From positions 2,203,501 through 2,267,500 of the forward strand of contig CM049320.1 in NCBI GenBank assembly GCA_026874595.1: a stretch of 64,000 nucleotides of DNA, in the 5' to 3' direction. Positions 59,130 to 64,000 of the stretch are shown one piece after another. Under the pieces are notes generated by a model, which made no database searches, was not told the DNA's origin, and saw only the letters and a list, made by a program, of their open reading frames with translations. Each line of letters starts with the position of its first letter. The stretch's first letter is position 1. The stretch comes from Sipunculus nudus. Its lineage: Eukaryota > Annelida > Sipuncula > Golfingiida > Sipunculidae. Both the position numbers and the translations under genes were made by a program.

Positions 59130-59470
59130 TAAGCTCAGACAGTCGTTCAGACAGACGTCAAATAACAAGGCACATTTTGAAACCATTGGACCTATGAATC
59201 CAAAATGCTACATACAGTTATATGTGACCAATTTCTGATACCAAACCAGAAACTTAGTAATTGTGATAATGTTCCTTCAAAATATTAAGGAAAAACCTCC
59301 ATTTCCTGTTAAAAACCCATTATTACACTTCAAGACTGCACACCGTGAAAACCACTGTTGCTGTTTTGTTCATATTTGGCGTAACTATTCTTGCATATAT
59401 TTCCTATATACAAGCCAGAAATTAGGTCAGTATTGCATAATTTTTAGAAGTTATGGACATCAATATAATC
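59130..59470 (+). repeat. Diverged copy of the family A internal module
   Basis: It shares, in order, 'ttggacctatgaatcc', 'cagttatatgtgacc', 'tattaaggaaaaacct', 'attattacacttcaagactgc', 'aaaaccactg' and 'gaaattaggtcagtattg' with 7230-7530 and 7940-8180. Both recognisable ends are missing. Confidence 0.6.
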
Positions 59471-61045
59471 AGCAAGCAGTCATCGATATAATCTATTCAT
59501 CGGCACACCAGTAGTCATTATATGGTTTGGAGTTTATTCAGTATGACTCTTACTTACAGATTTCTAATTCATTTTGTGTGTGTCTAAGGCCAAATGTAAA
59601 TGGTTTCTTAGGCACCACTTGCATCAGTTGTGACCTACAGCATCAAAAGTTGGAGAGTGTGTTTACAGGTTTCTTGCTGAACTTTCATTTGGATAAAAAG
59701 TTCCACACGATTTCCAACCTGACGCTGAGCAACGGAGATTACCAGAGATTGACAGACATTAATTCATGAAGCTATTCAAAAATAAATGTTGGCAACAGCA
59801 TTTTTGTTAGGTTTCAAAAATCTAATAAATTTAATATGTAAAATACATAGAAATTATTGCAAACTGGCCCTGGAAAATCAGAATTCAATTACCGGTACCT
59901 GTTGAATATTTTTTTTTATTTAGGATAAATTATAGAATTCTGGTTCTCAGTTTTAAATTTTTAACAGTGTTTCAAAGAATGGTGTTCAGACATATGACGC
60001 TCTACTGTACCTTTTTTGTTAGTAGACATTTACAAATTCTAAGTTCCTGTGACTCAGACATTAATTCTTTTCAAGAAAATAAAGTAATAATATTTTTTTT
60101 ATTTTTTTATGAGGTGTTTTGACCTGTTTAGTAAAACAGTTATCATAAAGTTGTCTCCTGATCAAATGAACTTGTTATGGTAAATTTATAATCACACATT
60201 GATATCTGAAGTAAAATGCCTGTGGAACCAACCTTTACGTTTGGCCAAACATTTTCATCTAATCAGGTTTTGGCTCTAAATTGGCTTTCTGGTTCTTGCT
60301 CATTTAAAGTTATGAACTTAAAAAGCCAGATAATGTACATTATCAGTTAGATTTTGTAATATAAAAGTGAATATAAAGGTGTCATATTAACAATTATAAT
60401 CAGATTATCATTTTAGATGTGGATAAAAAACATTGTCTAGCTTTGAATTAAAGAAGACAATATTTGCCAAATTGAAAAAAAATTAAGACCAACATTGTCA
60501 GCTTTCACTGAAGTACAGTGAATGAATATTCCAATTCTTTTGTACCACGATCAGTGTTCATCAAACTTGTCATTGTTAAAGTGTTAAGTGTCTGCCTTTT
60601 AGCTAATTTTATACAATTAGTGAAACAAATTATAAATATAAATATACATTAAAATAAATGTTTAATTGCCTCATGAACTGTGATCCATTTTCTTGAATTT
60701 TAATAAGTTTCTAAGCAGCAAATATTAAATAACTTTTAACTAGTTTTTATTGTGCACCCTCATTGAAAGATCATACAGTATGAAAGGGTGGGAAAAGTTC
60801 AAACAGAGTAGACACATTAAGTTATAATTTGTATATAGACTAAAAAAAGATAAATTAATTACTGTTAATATACAAGAAAATCAAGAGTTTCTGAAAGGCT
60901 GTACACTGAAACTTGAAGCTACAGCAACTAAAACAAATCATTTTACATCTCAGTTGGTGAAATCGAAGTTTCATTTAAACAAAATGACTAATTCTGTGCA
61001 TATACCATTCTAGATTAATATAGCTGTTTGAGAAATGTATTTTTT
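59471..61045. other. No gene seen
   Basis: AT-rich sequence with T runs. An 80-codon open frame at 59527-59769 has somewhat even composition (VNGFLGTTCISCDLQ), but no splice or start context supports it. Confidence 0.35.
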
Positions 61046-62258
61046 TATGCCCCCGCCACAAAGTGGCTGGGGCATATAGTTTTACCCATGTCCGTCATTC
61101 TGTCATTCCGTCATTCCGTCATTCCGAAATCAAACAGTTGTACAGACTTTTTTTCGCAATGCCTGCACATATTGGCCTGATTTTTGGTGTGTGGGCAGAT
61201 AATGACCAGTTACAGATCGAGTTCGCGTTTCGTCCCGATTGACCTACTTTTGACTGTTTTACGGCTCCTTAACTTAGAAAATTTCATGAAAAATAGAAAT
61301 TTTCATGACAAATACACATGTACGGACTTTTTTTCGCAATGCCTGCAGATATTGGCCTGATTTTTGGTGTGTGGGCAGATATTGACCAGTTACAGATCAA
61401 GTTCGCGTTTCGTCCCGGTTGACCTATTTTTGACCGTTTTATGGTTCTTGAACATAGAAAATTTCATGAAAAATAGAAATTTTCATGACAAACACACATG
61501 TATGGACTTTTTTTCGCAATGCCTGCAGATATTGGCCTGATTTTTGTTGTGTAGGCAGATAATGACCAGTTACAGATCGAGTTCGCGTTTCATCCCGATT
61601 GACCTACTTTTGACTGTTTTACGGATCCTTAACTTAGAAAATTTCATGAAAAATAGAAATTTTCATGACAAATACACATGTACAGACTTTTTTTCGCAAT
61701 GCCTGCAGATATTGGCCTGATTTTTTATGTGTGGGCAGATATTGACCAGTTACAGATCAAGTTCGCGTTTCGTCCTGGTTGACCTACTTTTGACCGTTTT
61801 ATGGCTCTTGAACATAGAAAATTTCATGAAAAATATAAATGTTCATGACAAATACACATGTACGGACTTTTTTTCGCAATGCCTGCAGATATTGGCCTGA
61901 TTTTTGGTGTGTGGGCAGATAATGACTAGTTACAGATCGAGTTTGCTTTTCATCCCAGTTGACATATTTTTAACCATATGACACCGATCCTGAACATAGA
62001 CAATTTCATAAAAGACAGAAATTTTTTATGAAAAATGCACATGTATGGACTTTTTTTCACAATGCCTGCAGATACTGGCCTGATTTTTGGTGTGTTGCTT
62101 GATAATGACCCGTATCGGATCAAGTTTGCATTTTGCCCTTGTTGACCTACTTTTGACCATACGACACCTCCCGAACTTAAAAAAAATTTACAAAATTTAA
62201 CAAATGTTTCTAATTTGCCCCAGGCGGGGGCATTCGTGTCGTTCCGACACATCTAGTT
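61046..62258 (+). mobile_element. Helentron/HINE-like element, family B, near-intact copy (1.2 kb)
   Basis: The 5' end is T-run|TATGCCCCCGCCAC AAA GTGGCTGGGGCATA (61046-61076), a near-perfect hairpin, then 'gtccgtcattctgtcattccg'. Five units of exactly 180 bp ('gcctgcagatattggcctga' at 61161, 61341, 61521, 61701, 61881) and one diverged unit (62064) follow. At the 3' end GGCGGGGGCAT (62223-62233) is the inverse of the 5' ATGCCCCCGCC, followed by the perfect hairpin GTGTCG-TTC-CGACAC (62236-62250) and ATCTAGTTT. Subterminal inverse repeat, hairpin, then CTAG|T is the signature expected of Helitron/Helentron 3' ends (CTRR). No Rep/helicase is encoded, so it is non-autonomous. Confidence 0.72.
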
Positions 62259-62799
62259 TAAGAATCACAATGGCACATGGTCAAACACAAACTGAACCTG
62301 CAAGAAGGTTAACAGATTTAGTCAGGATGTCATTAAAAAATATAATTACTGACACCAGGTTACCAATATATCACATTATTCACTGACTGGTAACAAATCA
62401 GCAATTAAACGCGTTACTAAACTGGAATGATACAGAGGTTTTCATATTGACCTAAAAATATCTGCTTCAGTGTGTGTGGGATGATGGAGAATGCCAAACA
62501 AGCATTCGCATGGCTAAATAAATTGACCGATGTCGAGTATTAAAACCATTACTGATTCATTTATCACCTGTAAATGATCCCCAACAAGACTTTAGGTCAA
62601 GAAAACATGATTTTCTGCCTTATTTCTGTTAAATAATCACAGCAGAGGTTATAATCGCTCTCACTAATTTGGATTAAAAATGCTGGTCGCCGGGGTAGAG
62701 AACCCAAATCACCGAGCAAGTATTTGTGGCCACCTAAATTAAACAGGAGTCACAGCCATTTGCTTGGTGTGTCTTTTGTTATTTATTGATGTTGTGACA
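62259..62799. other. No gene seen; possible conserved non-coding stretch
   Basis: Repeat-free sequence with CpGs and 'gcaattaaacgcgttactaa', 'ggttataatcgctctcactaa' and 'gctggtcgccggggtag' words. No coding frame. Confidence 0.25.
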
Positions 62800-62930
62800 G
62801 ACTTAATGAATGTAAAGGCAGTGCTGCAAGACACTGAGCAGCTCTCACAGCCCAGCCACCATGAAGCAGTAGACCAGCCAGCAACTGTTGTGCTGTTTAC
62901 TCTCCTATCAATCACATCAGAAGCTGTGCC
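62800..62930 (+). CDS. Candidate exon, low confidence
   Basis: After TTGATGTTGTGACAG the frame TTA ATG AAT GTA AAG is open through a GC-richer stretch (KAVLQDTEQLSQPSHHEAVDQ...) to at least 62930, where the 34-bp minisatellite begins. The composition looks coding against the flanks. No good donor is visible and the phase does not match the known host exons unless an acceptor at GTAAAG|GCAGTG is used. It may be a further exon of the + strand gene or chance. Confidence 0.25.
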
Positions 62931-64000
62931 TCACAGTCTCACACAAAGACCATTACATCACTCTCATCACAGTCACATGAAGACTATGTCATCACTCTCC
63001 TGACAGTCACATGAAGACCATGCCATCACTCTCCTGACAGCCACACGAACACCATGCCATCACTCTCCTAACAGTCACAGGAAGACCAATGATTGCCATC
63101 ATTCTCCTGACAGTCACACGAACACCATGCCATCACTCTCCTAACAGTCACACAAAGACCATTTCATCACTCTCATCACAGTCACTTGAAGACTATGTCA
63201 TCACTCTCCTGACAGTCACATGAACACCATGCCATCACTCTCCTAACAGTCACACGAAGACCATGCCATCACTCTCCTGACAGCTACATGAAGACCATGC
63301 CATCACTCTCATCACAGTAACTTGAAGACCATGTCGTCACTCTCTTCACAGTCACATGAAGACCATGTCATCACTCTCATCACAGTCACATGAAGACCAT
63401 GTCATCACTCTCATCACAGTTACATGAAGACCATGTCATCACTCTCATCACAGTCACATGAAGACCATGCCATCACTCTCATCACAGTCACATGAAGACC
63501 ATGTCATCACTCTCATTACAGTCACATGAAGACCATGCCGTCACTCTCATCACAGTCACTTGAAGACCATGTCGTCACTCTCTTCACAGTCACATGAAGA
63601 CCATGTCATCACTCTCATCACAGTCACATGAAGACCATGTCATCACTCTCATCACAGTCACATGAAGACCATGTCGTCACTCTCATCACAGTCACTTGAA
63701 GACCATGTCATCACTCTCTTCACAGTCACATGAAGACCATGTCATCACTCTCATCACAGTCACATGAAGACCATGCAGTCACTCTCCTGACAGACACTTG
63801 AAGACCATGTCGTTACTCTCTTCACAGTCACATAAAGATCATGTCATCTCTGTCCTCATGTTCACATGAAGACCATTTCATCATTCTCCTGACAATCACA
63901 TGAAGACCATGTCATCACTCTCCTGACAGCCACAAGAAGACCATGCCATCACTCTCCTGACAGCCACAAGAAGACCATGCCATCACTCTCCTGACAGCCA
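62931..64000. repeat. 34-bp minisatellite running off the window end
   Basis: About 31 units of 'tcacatgaagaccatgtcat' + 'cactctcatcacag'. Variants with CTCCTGACAG, GTCGTCACTC and CACACGAACACC alternate. The period is not a multiple of three, so it is not a coding repeat. The true array length is unknown because it continues beyond 64000. Confidence 0.95.

Overview
This is a repeat-dense, AT-rich animal nuclear contig, most likely from a mollusc and probably a bivalve. The organism call is inference: it rests on the dispersed-repeat style (elements with GTCC microsatellites, 'gacccatgggtccctt' ends and 'tatgcccccgcc' ends) and on the architecture of a small secretory peptide gene. There are no operons and no prokaryotic features. 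Most of the window is intron and repeat, and the conserved coding content is small and split into exons.

Two host genes can be pieced together. On the + strand, phase-compatible exons at 1-79, 1332-1467 and 39688-39798 (with a weaker candidate at 42683-42756) belong to one large, acidic protein that I do not recognise. Its second visible intron is about 38 kb long. On the - strand, apparently nested inside that intron, lies a three-exon gene (35505-35427, 16893-16741, 15935 to about 15610). It encodes a signal peptide followed directly by Asn-Phe-Tyr-Gly-Lys-Arg, which predicts a secreted tripeptide amide (NFY-NH2). This matches the known layout of molluscan NdWFamide-type precursors. Two donors ten bases apart in its second exon predict two different C-termini.

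The main mobile element is a complete-ended Ty3/gypsy (Metaviridae) LTR element at 47639-54241, - strand. It has 606/607-bp LTRs that differ at about 8 substitutions and one indel, GTAT target duplications, and remnants of gag, protease, reverse transcriptase, part of RNase H, integrase and a short env-like third ORF. The third ORF has a signal-peptide-like start and an RNKR furin-type site followed by FEFVG. The coding part carries a stop, frameshifts and an RNase H deletion even though the LTRs are young. The element sits inside a tandem 180-bp repeat, and removing it restores one unit of exactly 180 bp.

Dispersed repeats fill most of the rest. Two families (A, 'AGCTCAGCTGA...GACCCATGGGTCCCTTG'; B, 'ATGCCCCCGCC...GGCGGGGGCAT-hairpin-CTAG') share an asymmetric terminal inverted repeat plus a 3' hairpin, the layout known from Helentron/HINE elements. 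Two further families (C and D) lie within or beside them, and D carries perfect DR1 nuclear-receptor half-site pairs. There are also pogo/Tigger-like MITEs, a hAT-like MITE, a tRNA-derived SINE, and large minisatellites: 43 bp (3226-5332), 17 bp (39928-40675), 69 bp (43138-45442), about 20 bp (57005-58095) and 34 bp (62931 to window end). The window's longest + strand open frames, in the 69-bp array, are artefacts of a period divisible by three.
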